NCBI GenBank assembly: GCA_036881905.1
Contig: JBAJNN010000009.1
Location: 3,768-67,767, forward strand
Source: JBAJNN01 sp036881905
Lineage (GTDB): Bacteria > Pseudomonadota > Alphaproteobacteria > Rhizobiales > Im1
Length of the DNA: 64,000 nucleotides
Direction: 5' to 3'
Position 1 is the stretch's first letter; each line of letters opens with the position of its first letter. The position numbers and the translations under genes are program-made. Under the pieces are notes generated by a model. It did not search any database, was not told where the DNA came from, and saw nothing but the letters and a program-made list of their open reading frames with translations. Below are positions 26,718 to 35,861 of this stretch, one piece after another.

Positions 26718-28364
26718 ATGGCAGCAAAAGAAGTAAGATTTTCCACCGATGCGCGCGAGAAAATGTTGCGTGGCGTTGACATTCTCGCCAATGCGGTGAA
26801 AGTGACTCTTGGCCCCAAGGGTCGCAATGTGGTGATCGAAAAATCCTTCGGCGCGCCGCGCACGACCAAGGACGGCGTGGCGGTGGCCAAGGAGATCGAG
26901 CTTGAGGACAAGTTCGAGAATATGGGTGCGCAGATGGTGCGCGAGGTCGCGTCCAAGACCAATGATCTTGCCGGTGACGGCACGACGACGGCGACTGTTC
27001 TCGCCCAGGCGATCGTGCGCGAAGGCACGAAGTCGGTGACCGCCGGTATGAACCCGATGGATTTAAAGCGCGGCATCGAAATTGCCGTGCGCGTCGTTGT
27101 CGAGGGTCTTGAAAAACGGTCGAAAAAAGTCAAGTCTTCCAACGAGATTGCCCAGGTCGGCACGATCTCGGCCAATGGCGACGAGCCGATCGGTGACATG
27201 ATCTCCGAAGCGATGCGGAAAGTCGGCAATTCCGGCGTCATCACCGTGGAAGAGGCGAAATCGCTCAACACCGAGCTCGACGTCGTCGAGGGTATGCAGT
27301 TTGACCGTGGCTATCTTTCGCCCTATTTCGTGACTAATGCCGACAAAATGGTCGCCGAGCTTGAGGATGCCTATATTCTCCTCCACGAGAAGAAGCTCTC
27401 CAACCTTCAGGCGATGCTGCCGCTTTTGGAAGCTGTGGTCAAGACCGGCAAGCCGCTTTTGATCATTGCCGAAGACGTTGAAGGCGAGGCTCTGGCGACT
27501 TTGGTTGTCAACAAATTGCGCGGCGGCCTCAAGGTCGCGGCCGTCAAGGCCCCGGGATTCGGCGATCGCCGCAAGGCGATGCTTGAGGACATGGCGATCC
27601 TCAGCGGCGGTCAGGTCGTATCCGAAGACCTCGGGATCAAGCTGGAAAATGTCACCATAGACATGCTTGGCCATGCCAGGAAGGTGTCGATCGGCAAGGA
27701 TGAAACCACGATTGTCGATGGCTCCGGCAAGAAACACGACATTGATGCTCGCATCGCGCAGATTCGCCAGCAGATCGAGGAGACGACGTCCGACTATGAT
27801 CGCGAAAAACTGCAGGAGCGTCTGGCAAAACTCGCCGGTGGCGTTGCGGTCATTCATGTCGGCGCCGCGACCGAGGTGGAAGTGAAGGAGAAAAAGGATC
27901 GCGTCGATGATGCTCTCAACGCGACTCGCGCCGCGGTGGAAGAGGGAATCGTTCCCGGCGGCGGTGTTGCTCTGCTTCGCGCCAAGAAGTCAGTTGAGGC
28001 TTTGACCTCAGACAATGCGGACATTCAGGCCGGCATCAAGATTGTAGCGCGCGCGCTTGAGGCGCCGATTCGTCAGATTGCGGAAAACGCCGGTGTCGAA
28101 GGCTCCATCGTCGTCGGCAAGGTTCTTGAGAAAACCGGCGATCAGGGCTTCGATGCGCAGAGTGAAGACTATGTGGACATGGTCGGGAAGGGCATCATCG
28201 ACCCGACCAAGGTTGTCCGTGTCGCGCTTCAGGATGCGGCTTCGGTTGCCGGACTGTTGATCACCACCGAGGCGATGGTTGCCGAGCGTCCGAAGAAAGA
28301 CGAGGCTCCAATGCCGGCCGGCGCGCCCGACATGGGCGGCATGGGCGGCGGTATGGGCTTTTAA
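26718..28364 (+). CDS. groEL: Chaperonin GroEL
   Basis: ATP-dependent folding chaperone, 548 residues. LGPKGRNVVIEKSFGAPRTT, AGDGTTTATVLAQAIVREG (nucleotide site), EEGIVPGGGVALLRA and the C-terminal GGMGGGMGF tail are present. Ribosome binding site AGGAAAGAGA before the ATG. 75 bp after groES; followed by a strong terminator at 28427. Single groESL copy in the window. Confidence 0.98.
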   Translation: MAAKEVRFSTDAREKMLRGVDILANAVKVTLGPKGRNVVIEKSFGAPRTTKDGVAVAKEIELEDKFENMGAQMVREVASKTNDLAGDGTTTATVLAQAIVREGTKSVTAGMNPMDLKRGIEIAVRVVVEGLEKRSKKVKSSNEIAQVGTISANGDEPIGDMISEAMRKVGNSGVITVEEAKSLNTELDVVEGMQFDRGYLSPYFVTNADKMVAELEDAYILLHEKKLSNLQAMLPLLEAVVKTGKPLLIIAEDVEGEALATLVVNKLRGGLKVAAVKAPGFGDRRKAMLEDMAILSGGQVVSEDLGIKLENVTIDMLGHARKVSIGKDETTIVDGSGKKHDIDARIAQIRQQIEETTSDYDREKLQERLAKLAGGVAVIHVGAATEVEVKEKKDRVDDALNATRAAVEEGIVPGGGVALLRAKKSVEALTSDNADIQAGIKIVARALEAPIRQIAENAGVEGSIVVGKVLEKTGDQGFDAQSEDYVDMVGKGIIDPTKVVRVALQDAASVAGLLITTEAMVAERPKKDEAPMPAGAPDMGGMGGGMGF

Positions 28365-28426
28365 AAACCCGGTTTCGCCTCGTGCCCGGGGTCCAGGATT
28401 TTTGGGCTCAGACCCCTAATTCATTT

Positions 28427-28459
28427 GGGCCGTCCGGATTATGTCCGGGCGGCCTTTTT
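28427..28459 (+). terminator. Rho-independent terminator after groEL
   Basis: GGCCGTCCGG and CCGGGCGGCC form a 10-bp stem (one G-U) around ATTATGT, followed by TTTTT. Confidence 0.9.
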
Positions 28460-28628
28460 ACATGGGATCGGATAGCCCTACCGTAAAATCATTCAGAACG
28501 TTTCTAAAAACTTCAAGTTTGGTGCTGTTCGCGTCATCGAGGGGTTCGTCTTTGATGCTCATTAACGCAATTGAGTTGACTTTTGCTTCTTAAAAACCCC
28601 ATCCCCTCCCTACTCCCATCCAAAGTTT

Positions 28629-28917
28629 TAGGGCCTGTCGACGTCTAGGTTTCGGACACGGGCCGCGAGACGGATTTTCCCTTTGAACGGGATAAGACCG
28701 TGGCTCATCATGGAGACGCCCTCCGCGAAGAGGGCTTCAACGTGGCTTTTCAGGGGGGAAATCCGCCGCGTGTGACCAAGGATATGGCGAGATCGGCAAT
28801 TTCGGCGTCGTGAAGGCTTAAAAAAAGGATAAGCCTTTCTCAGCACTTCCGCTTTGCCGAAACCGGACGATTTTCGTTCATACCGCGCTCCAAATCCTAG
28901 ACGTCGACAGGCCCTAG
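28629..28917. mobile_element. MITE-like element, about 290 bp
   Basis: Perfect 20-bp terminal inverted repeats AGGGCCTGTCGACGTCTAGG (28630-28649) and its complement (28896-28915), each preceded or followed by TA, as for elements that duplicate a TA target. The 246 bp inside encode no transposase; the longest minus-strand frame crosses the right end. Probably a non-autonomous derivative of an IS630- or IS5-type element (family assignment is inference). Confidence 0.75.
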
Positions 28918-29125
28918 GTTTTTTAGATGTGTCCATTCGCGTTTTTTTCACCCGGGCGATCCGGGTAGGGGAGATTTTATGAGCGCCATAGGTCGGGCAA
29001 GGCCGCAGATCCGGCCATGTCGGCCGTATTGTCTTTGAGCGGATTATGCTTAAGCCGGGCAAGTTTGAGATTGGAAATGCACGACATTGCCTGTTCTGCC
29101 ATGATGTTTGTGCTTAAGAGTTGCC

Positions 29126-30595
29126 CTAGGGTCGTTTTGGGTTGGGCAATGCCTGTCCTGCCGTAATGTTCACGCCTAAATCTGTCTCATAGAAATTTCG
29201 GTTGCGCCAGACCCCGCCCGGTGTATTGAATTTCTTTCCTTCGAGAATGTCTTCCACGCTCGGCAATTGCATCCGCGCATAGTTGACGTCGGTGACCTCC
29301 ATATCTCCCGCCTCCGCCATGAATTCATGAAAATTCCTTGCTTTCGTCACGCCGAGCGGCTCCATAATGATCAGCTTGGCCATCAGCGCCGCGTCGCTGT
29401 CCAATACGCCAGGCAACGCCCGCAGGTCGTTGATTGAGGGGTTTTTGCCGCCCTTAACCTTGATAACCATGCTTTGCAGCTCGCGTTTGTCCGGCAAGGC
29501 GAAATATAATCGCCGGTCTATCCCGCCATCCGCGGCGCGTTTGGTCGTTACAAAACCGTCCACCTGCTCGACGGCCCATTTTTGGAAGTGATATTTTTTC
29601 CCGCTTCCACAGGTCTTTCGCGCTCTCCATAGTGCGCGGCACGCCCGTGACCTCATAATCCCGGCCTTCGACCAATCCGCACCTGTCGCCGAGCCGAACG
29701 CGCGCGACACGCTTGACGGCGTGAATGGCAATGTCGATGCCAATTCACTTGCGCTTTAATCTATGCTCGGCCTCAAGCGTCGTGGCGCACCCGCAAAACG
29801 GATCGAAAACGGTATCCCCTTCATTAGAGCTGGCCTTGATGATACGCTCAAGCAAAGCAAGCGGTTTTTGTGCGGCGTAGCCCAAGCGTTCTTTTGAAAT
29901 TGGGTTCATTGCCGGAATATCGGCCCAAACATCTGTCGCCATTTTCATTGTGTCGAAGGTATCTATTCTGCCCCCTTTAGGGCTTTGAGCACGTTTTATA
30001 GACTTATGATTACCTTGGAACCCTGACAATATTGAACGTATAGTGTTCTCTCTTTGAATACAGTAAAATGACATCATGTTTTTTTGAAAACCACCTTTTG
30101 CCGGCTCCCCTGGTTTGATGATGCCATATTATTTCGTTTTGGAAATTGTTGTGCCCGAAAATCGTGTCCATCGTGACCTTAATGTAGTGGCGGGCTGTCG
30201 GGTCACAGTGCAGATAGACGGAGCCGGTCGGTTTCAGAAGGCCACGCATCGGCAATAGTCATTCCGTCATATAGTTGAGATAGGCTAGGAGCCTCGGATT
30301 GGTTCTGCGCAATGCCTTGCACCACCCTTCCCAGGATTCCGCAACCTCGTCGTCAAGCCCGGCATCACGCATGAGAACCGGTGGCTTCCGAATGGCTGTC
30401 TCGCGTTCCTCATTCAACGTCCATAAATCGCAGAATGCCTCGATTTGATCCGGCAATGGGCGGCCGGTCTCCTCTTTATAAATCGCATTATATTCGCGGT
30501 TCGAGTTGAATGGCGGATCAAGATAGATCGGGTCCACGCTGGCGGGCCTCATATGATCGCGCATGATGGTCAAACAGTCGCCGTAGGGTGTTCAT
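29126..30595 (-). pseudogene. Site-specific DNA methyltransferase with C-terminal endonuclease-like domain, multiply frameshifted
   Basis: Fragments in order: MNTL at 30593, then after a 2-base loss TIMRDHMRPASVD, YLDPPFNSNREYNAIYKEE (motif IV), a break near 30257 to LLKPTGSVYLHCDPTARHY and GHNNFQNEIIWHHQ, a break near 30030 to NPISKERLGYAAQKPLALL and TVFDPFCGCATT (motif I), then a C-terminal part with DYEVTGVPRTMESAKDLW, an extra A in an A6 run near 29600, and FQKWAVEQVDGFVTTKR, DGGIDRRLYFALPDKRELQ, an Mrr-like nuclease fold. About 490 codons in all. At least four frame lesions, so it is dead. Sits between the MITE and tRNA-Arg. Confidence 0.88.
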
Positions 30596-30907
30596 GCTTA
30601 GAATCTATTGTCCCGACTGGGATAACCGCAAGCGTCGGCGGAAACGACAACAGGAGTCTCAAGCCTCATATGCCTTGTTTTTTCGTTGGCATGAAAAGGG
30701 TGGGTATGGTGAATTTTCCCAAGGCTCAAGAGGGAAAACAAAAATCAGGCGCCATCCTGTACCATGCGATACGACGGTTTCGCCTGTTTCATTGTCACGT
30801 ATCAAGGCTTTCACGGTTTTTCACAAAACATCCATATCATTTCGACCATAATGCCGCCCGAAACGAAGAACCTGGAAAGCTCCGGCGACACAACCTTTTG
30901 CAAAGGC
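30596..30907. other. Region between methyltransferase pseudogene and tRNA-Arg
   Basis: About 310 bp. Overlapping frames on the plus strand (30588-30851 and others) have no ribosome binding site and no recognisable domain. No integrase or repeat seen. Likely the former promoter region of the methyltransferase. Confidence 0.5.
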
Positions 30908-30984
30908 TGGTGTCCCCGGCAGGATTTGAACCTGCGACCCCCGGATTAGGAATCCGATGCTCTATCCTGCTGAGCTACGGGGAC
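30908..30984 (-). tRNA. tRNA-Arg (anticodon CCT)
   Basis: Minus-strand cloverleaf: acceptor GTCCCCG/CGGGGAC, D-arm GCTCAGCAGGATAGAGC, anticodon loop with CCT, T-arm GCAGGTTCAAATCCTGC, discriminator A and encoded CCA (30910-30908). 77 nt. Reads AGG codons. Confidence 0.97.
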
Positions 30985-31190
30985 ATTGCGCACCTCCGCA
31001 AAGTATAACAGGATCGGCGTGTTGCTCCAAGCCTGCGTTCGCGCGGTGGCAGGCCGTTGGGGGCCTTAAACGACCGGACGCGGTTTGGGCCGGACTTTCG
31101 GCGTCGTTTATGCTATCAGGATCGGGCTTGACGCGGAATCGCGGCTGAAAACCCTTAAAAACCCAAGGTTGGAGTCTTCTTCCCAAGATC

Positions 31191-31493
31191 ATGCGTAATA
31201 ACGGTTCGGCACTCATATTTACAGCCTCCTGCTTGATCGTGCTGGGGTATTTCGCCTGGCACGGCGTTTACGGCAGCCGCGGCATGGTGCAACTGAAGGA
31301 CGGACAAAATCAATTGCGCCGCCTTGAAACCACTCTTGACCGGCTGTCGGCGCAACGCATGGCCCTCGACAAACGGGCGGCGCTTCTGCGTTCGGACAGT
31401 ATCGACGCCGACATGCTCGACGAAATGGCCCGCAAGCTGCTCGGGTTTGCAGATCCCGACGATCGTGTCATAATATTGACGCCGGACGAGTAG
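31191..31493 (+). CDS. FtsB/DivIC septum formation initiator family protein
   Basis: Small bitopic division protein, 100 residues: a membrane segment (SALIFTASCLIVLGYFAWHG) followed by a coiled coil (QNQLRRLETTLDRLSAQRMA) and the family's DMLDEMARKLLGF. Works with FtsL and FtsQ at the septum. Position just upstream of pdhA is the usual one in alphaproteobacteria. Confidence 0.9.
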   Translation: MRNNGSALIFTASCLIVLGYFAWHGVYGSRGMVQLKDGQNQLRRLETTLDRLSAQRMALDKRAALLRSDSIDADMLDEMARKLLGFADPDDRVIILTPDE

Positions 31494-31688
31494 GGGCATT
31501 TGCCTTGGGACGGCGCCCGTGTTCGGGAACGATACGGGCTGGAGAGAGGATCGCAGGGGATCAATGGATACGATGCGAGTTGGAAAACAGGCTGGGTGGA
31601 ACCGTATGAAGCGCCGATGGCTGGCGTGGTTTGACGCCATCGGTTCGACGACCCGGCCTTGCGCTGCAATATCGCGGGAGAGACGGTG

Positions 31689-32783
31689 ATGGTGCCGCGA
31701 AAACCCAAAACCACGAAAACGACCGCCAAGGCTGAAGTTTCGACTCGGTCCGCCATGGTGAACGGCAAGACCGATGGTGCGGGAATGGCAAGGAAAAGCC
31801 GGCGGAAACCGGGCGATGCTGTTTTCAGTCCCGAGGAGGAATTTGACGCTCTCAAACGCATGGTTTTGATCAGGCGATTTGAGGAAAAGGCCGGGCAGCT
31901 ATACGGTATGGGGCTGATCGGCGGCTTCTGTCACCTCTATATCGGCCAGGAAGCCGTGGTGGTCGGCATGCAATTCGCTATTGATGAGGGAGATCAGGTC
32001 ATCACCTCTTACCGCGATCATGCCCACATGCTTGCCTGCGGCATGGACCCCAAGGGGGTCATGGCCGAACTGACCGGCCGACGCAGCGGATATTCCAAGG
32101 GCAAGGGCGGTTCGATGCATATGTTCAGCCGCGAGAAAAACTTTTTCGGCGGCCACGGCATCGTCGGCGCGCCGGTTCCCATCGGCAGCGGTCTGGCTTT
32201 CGCCAACCGGTATCTGAAGAACGACCGAATCTGCGTGACTTATTTCGGCGAGGGCGCCGCCAATCAGGGCCAAGTCTACGAATCGTTCAACATGGCCGCG
32301 TTGTGGAAACTTCCGGTGGTTTATGTGATCGAAAACAATCGTTACGCCATGGGCACCGAAATCACGCGCGCGGCGGCCAATGCCGATCAGATGTATAATC
32401 GTGGTAGCGTATTCGCTATTCCAGGCGAGCAGGTGGATGGAATGGATGTGTGCACTGTCAGGGCCGCCGGCGAGAGGGCGGTGGAGCACTGCCGTTCCGG
32501 CAAGGGGCCGATCGTTCTGGAAATGCTGACCTATCGTTATCGCGGCCATTCCATGTCCGATCCGGCGAAATACCGGACCCGTGAGGAAGTTCAGAACATG
32601 CGTCGGACTCACGATCCGATCGAGCAATTCCGTAAGCGCCTGCTTGAAAGCGGTCGGGCCGGCGAGGACGAGCTCAAGGTGGTCGATAAGGAGATGCGCG
32701 ATATTGTCGCCGAAGCGGCGAAATTCGCTCAGTCCGATCCCGAGCCGGATGTTGGGGAATTGTGGAGCGATATTTACGCTTAA
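31689..32783 (+). CDS. pdhA: Pyruvate dehydrogenase E1 component, alpha subunit
   Basis: Thiamine-diphosphate-dependent decarboxylation of pyruvate with the beta subunit. GGFCHLYIGQEAVVVGM, SYRDHAHMLACGMDP, the phosphate-loop-like KGGSMHMFS and the ThDP motif GEGAANQGQVYESFNMAA ... ENNRYAMGT are visible. 364 residues with a Lys/Arg-rich N-terminal extension of about 50 residues before EEEFDALKRM. ATG 31689 follows GAGAGAC; an upstream in-frame ATG (31659) lacks a site. First of the pdh genes. Confidence 0.96.
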   Translation: MVPRKPKTTKTTAKAEVSTRSAMVNGKTDGAGMARKSRRKPGDAVFSPEEEFDALKRMVLIRRFEEKAGQLYGMGLIGGFCHLYIGQEAVVVGMQFAIDEGDQVITSYRDHAHMLACGMDPKGVMAELTGRRSGYSKGKGGSMHMFSREKNFFGGHGIVGAPVPIGSGLAFANRYLKNDRICVTYFGEGAANQGQVYESFNMAALWKLPVVYVIENNRYAMGTEITRAAANADQMYNRGSVFAIPGEQVDGMDVCTVRAAGERAVEHCRSGKGPIVLEMLTYRYRGHSMSDPAKYRTREEVQNMRRTHDPIEQFRKRLLESGRAGEDELKVVDKEMRDIVAEAAKFAQSDPEPDVGELWSDIYA

Positions 32784-32954
32784 GGCTTAATCGTCAATGG
32801 TTATAATCGGGAAGATGGTCTGACTTTACGCCGCGGCTCTCAAGATGGGTACGAGTTGCGAGACGGGCCCAGGTTTTTTGAGATGCGCGTGAAACAGATG
32901 GTATGAAAGTGTGCGCAAGCATGGCCGCCAGTTTGAAAATTTGGGAATAGAGAT

Positions 32955-34373
32955 ATGCCGACACCGGTTTTGATGCCAGCCTTGTCGCCAACCATGGAAG
33001 AAGGGACATTGGCGAAATGGTTGGTCGAGGAAGGCCAAGACGTTGCTCCAGGCGATGTGATCGCCGAGATAGAGACCGACAAGGCGACCATGGAGGTGGA
33101 ATCGGTCGATGAGGGCAGGCTCGGAAAAATTCTGATTCCCGCCGGTTCGCAAGGCGTCAAGGTCAACAAGCCGATCGCCATTATCCTCGCCAATGGCGAA
33201 ACCATGAAGGATGTGGATGTCCGTGCAATGGAAGCGGCTCCGGCGCAAACGCCGTCGCGAGATGTAAGCGCCCCGACCATGGCCGATGCGGTTGCCGCGC
33301 CGGATGCGCCCGCACCCCGGAATGGCGAAACGCCACCTTCCGTCACGCCGCAACCGAGTATCCCCGAAACTGAAAGACCGACCGGTACGAAGGTGGTTGT
33401 CATGACGGTACGCGAAGCCTTGCGCGACGCAATGGCCGAGGAAATGCGCGGCGATGACCGTGTCTTCGTCATCGGAGAAGAGGTTGCCGAATATGAGGGG
33501 GCCTATAAGGTCACCCAGGGGCTTCTCGCCGAATTCGGCGCCGAACGGGTGATCGATACTCCGATCACCGAACATGGTTTTGCCGGACTCGGCGTCGGGG
33601 CGGCCTTTGGCGGGCTAAAGCCAGTTGTCGAATTCATGACGTTCAACTTCGCCATGCAGGCCATCGATCATATTGTCAATTCAGCGGCGAAAACCCTGTA
33701 TATGTCCGGCGGTCAGATGCCTTGTCCGATCGTGTTTCGTGGGCCCAACGGCGCCGCTTCGCGCGTTGCCGCCCAACACAGCCAGGATTATTCCTCCTGG
33801 TATGCCCATGTTCCCGGCCTTAAAGTGATCGCGCCCTATAGCGCCGGTGACGCAAAAGGGCTTTTGAAAGCGGCCATTCGCGATCCCAATCCGGTGATTT
33901 TCCTCGAAAATGAGATTCTCTATGGGCATAATTTCGAGATGCCGAAGCTCGATGACTGGGTTTTACCCATAGGCAAGGCGCGGATTGCCCGTGAGGGAAG
34001 CGATGTGACCATCGTTTCCTATTCGATCGGCATGCAATACGCATTTGAGGCGGCCGACAGGCTGGCCGGAGACGGGATCGAGGCCGAGATTATCGACCTT
34101 AGAACCTTGCGCCCGCTCGACACCGATACCGTGGTCGCCAGCGTCAAGAAGACCAATCGCTGCGTCGTCGCCCATGAGGGCTGGCCCATGTGCTCCATGG
34201 CCAGCGAGATCGCCGCGCGGTTGACGGAAGAAGCCTTCGACTGGCTCGATGCTCCGGTTATGCGGGTAACGGGCAAGGATGTGCCGATGCCTTACGCCGC
34301 GAATCTGGAAAAACTCGCCCTACTGTCGGCCGACGATATTGTCGAGGCCGCGCGCAAGGTGCTTTATGTGTGA
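32955..34373 (+). CDS. pdhB: Pyruvate dehydrogenase E1 beta subunit with N-terminal lipoyl domain
   Basis: 472 residues. Residues 1-80 are a complete lipoyl domain (MPALSPTMEEGTLAKWLVEE, modified lysine in EIETDKATMEVESVDEG). A Pro/Ala-rich linker follows to about residue 140, then the transketolase-like E1 beta (VREALRDAMAEEMRGDDRVF, IGEEVAEYEGAYKVTQGLL, HEGWPMCSMASEI). The fused lipoyl domain is characteristic of alphaproteobacterial PDH. 171 bp after pdhA; lipA downstream supplies the cofactor attachment. Confidence 0.97.
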   Translation: MPTPVLMPALSPTMEEGTLAKWLVEEGQDVAPGDVIAEIETDKATMEVESVDEGRLGKILIPAGSQGVKVNKPIAIILANGETMKDVDVRAMEAAPAQTPSRDVSAPTMADAVAAPDAPAPRNGETPPSVTPQPSIPETERPTGTKVVVMTVREALRDAMAEEMRGDDRVFVIGEEVAEYEGAYKVTQGLLAEFGAERVIDTPITEHGFAGLGVGAAFGGLKPVVEFMTFNFAMQAIDHIVNSAAKTLYMSGGQMPCPIVFRGPNGAASRVAAQHSQDYSSWYAHVPGLKVIAPYSAGDAKGLLKAAIRDPNPVIFLENEILYGHNFEMPKLDDWVLPIGKARIAREGSDVTIVSYSIGMQYAFEAADRLAGDGIEAEIIDLRTLRPLDTDTVVASVKKTNRCVVAHEGWPMCSMASEIAARLTEEAFDWLDAPVMRVTGKDVPMPYAANLEKLALLSADDIVEAARKVLYV

Positions 34374-34457
34374 TTTGAACAATGCCTGCCCGCCGCAATG
34401 TGCATTACGGCGGGCAGTAGGGTTTGTGGTTCCGGCGCTTAAGATAATGGATACACT

Positions 34458-35798
34458 ATGCCCATACCGATTTTGATGCCCGCCTTGTCGCCCACCATGG
34501 AAACCGGCCGCTTGGCCAAATGGCTGGTCAGGGAGGGCGACGCCATTGCTTCCGGCGACGTTATTGCCGAAATAGAGACCGACAAGGCGACCATGGAGGT
34601 TGAAGCTGTCGATGACGGCACGATCGGCAAAATCCTCGTTGCCGAGGGCTCAGACGATGTCGCCGTCAATCAGCCCATTGCCGTCATGCTCGAAGAGGGC
34701 GAGGGCCGGGCCGCTCTTGAAGATTTCATTGGGAATAGGAGCAAATCGGCGTTCGCGGATGTCGCCGGGCAGACCGAGGCTGCGACGCAACCCGCGACAC
34801 AGAATGCGGAGGTCATGGCGGAGAACGGCGCGCATGTCGCTCTTCCGAGCGCAACGGCAAATGGCGGACGAGAGCGCCTGTTCGCGTCTCCCTTGGCGCG
34901 GCGGCTTGCCAAGAAAAATAAAATCGATCTTGGCCGGATCGCCGGTTCCGGTCCGCATGGCCGTATCGTCAAGCGCGATGTCGAGGCGGCAATCGACCAG
35001 GCCATCGCGCCTGTCGGTTCGAGTGCTGAACCCGCCGTTTCCCCCTCCGCCGTGATGTCCGATGATGAGATTCTCAAGCTCTATGAACAAGGCAGTTACG
35101 ATATGGAGCCGCATGATTCCATGCGCAAAATCATTGCCGAGCGGCTGTGCGTGGCCAAGCAGACCATTCCCCATTTCTATCTGACGGTCGATTGCGCGCT
35201 CGATGCGCTGTTGTCCCTGCGCGCCAGACTCAATGCTGGCGCGCCGCGGGACGCCGAGGGCAAGCCGGCGTGGAAAATTTCGGTCAATGACTGCATTATC
35301 AAGGCGCTCGGCATGGCGCTGAAGCGCGTGCCCGAAGCCAATGTCGCCTGGACGCGACAAGCCATGCTCAAGCATCGCCATTGCGATGTCGGCGTGGCCG
35401 TGGCCATTGAGGGCGGTCTTGTCACGCCGGTCGTGCGCAAGGTGGATACGAAGGGCTTGTTGACGATCTCGCGCGAGATGAAGGATTTCGTGGTCCGCGC
35501 CCGCGAACGCAAACTTCTGCCTCATGACTATCGGGGGGCGACGACTTCGGTGTCCAACCTCGGCATGTTCGGTATTCGTGAATTTTCCGCCATCATCAAC
35601 CCGCCGCAAGCCACGATTCTCGCCGTGGGCGCGGGCGAAAAGCGCGCCGTTGTCGGCGAGAATGGCGCGGTGCGGGTGAAAACCCTCATGACCGCGACCT
35701 TGTCCAGCGATCATCGCGCCGTCGATGGCGCGCTTGGCGCCCGGTTTTTATCGGCGTTCAAAAGTTTTATCGAAGACCCCGCCATAATGCTCTTATAG
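34458..35798 (+). CDS. pdhC: Dihydrolipoyllysine acetyltransferase (PDH E2)
   Basis: 446 residues. One lipoyl domain at the N-terminus (EIETDKATMEVEAVDDG), an E3/E1-binding domain (ASPLARRLAKKNKIDLGRI, GSGPHGRIVKRDVEAAI) and the catalytic domain ending in LSSDHRAVDGALGARFL with the active-site His-Asp. Transfers acetyl to CoA and forms the complex core. The lipoyl domain is very similar to that of pdhB, an evident duplication. Confidence 0.97.
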   Translation: MPIPILMPALSPTMETGRLAKWLVREGDAIASGDVIAEIETDKATMEVEAVDDGTIGKILVAEGSDDVAVNQPIAVMLEEGEGRAALEDFIGNRSKSAFADVAGQTEAATQPATQNAEVMAENGAHVALPSATANGGRERLFASPLARRLAKKNKIDLGRIAGSGPHGRIVKRDVEAAIDQAIAPVGSSAEPAVSPSAVMSDDEILKLYEQGSYDMEPHDSMRKIIAERLCVAKQTIPHFYLTVDCALDALLSLRARLNAGAPRDAEGKPAWKISVNDCIIKALGMALKRVPEANVAWTRQAMLKHRHCDVGVAVAIEGGLVTPVVRKVDTKGLLTISREMKDFVVRARERKLLPHDYRGATTSVSNLGMFGIREFSAIINPPQATILAVGAGEKRAVVGENGAVRVKTLMTATLSSDHRAVDGALGARFLSAFKSFIEDPAIMLL

Positions 35799-35861
35799 AA
35801 AAAGCATCTTTTGTCCCATCCCATCCGATGGTTTCTTCCGCTTGCAACGAGGCAATGTGCA

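Noticed and set aside
28628..29062. 144-residue minus-strand frame across the MITE
   Set aside because: It spans the inverted repeats and has no transposase motif; not accepted as a gene.
34650..35714. 354-residue minus-strand open frame
   Set aside because: Antisense to pdhC, no recognisable domain, His/Arg/Gly-rich composition typical of a shadow frame.
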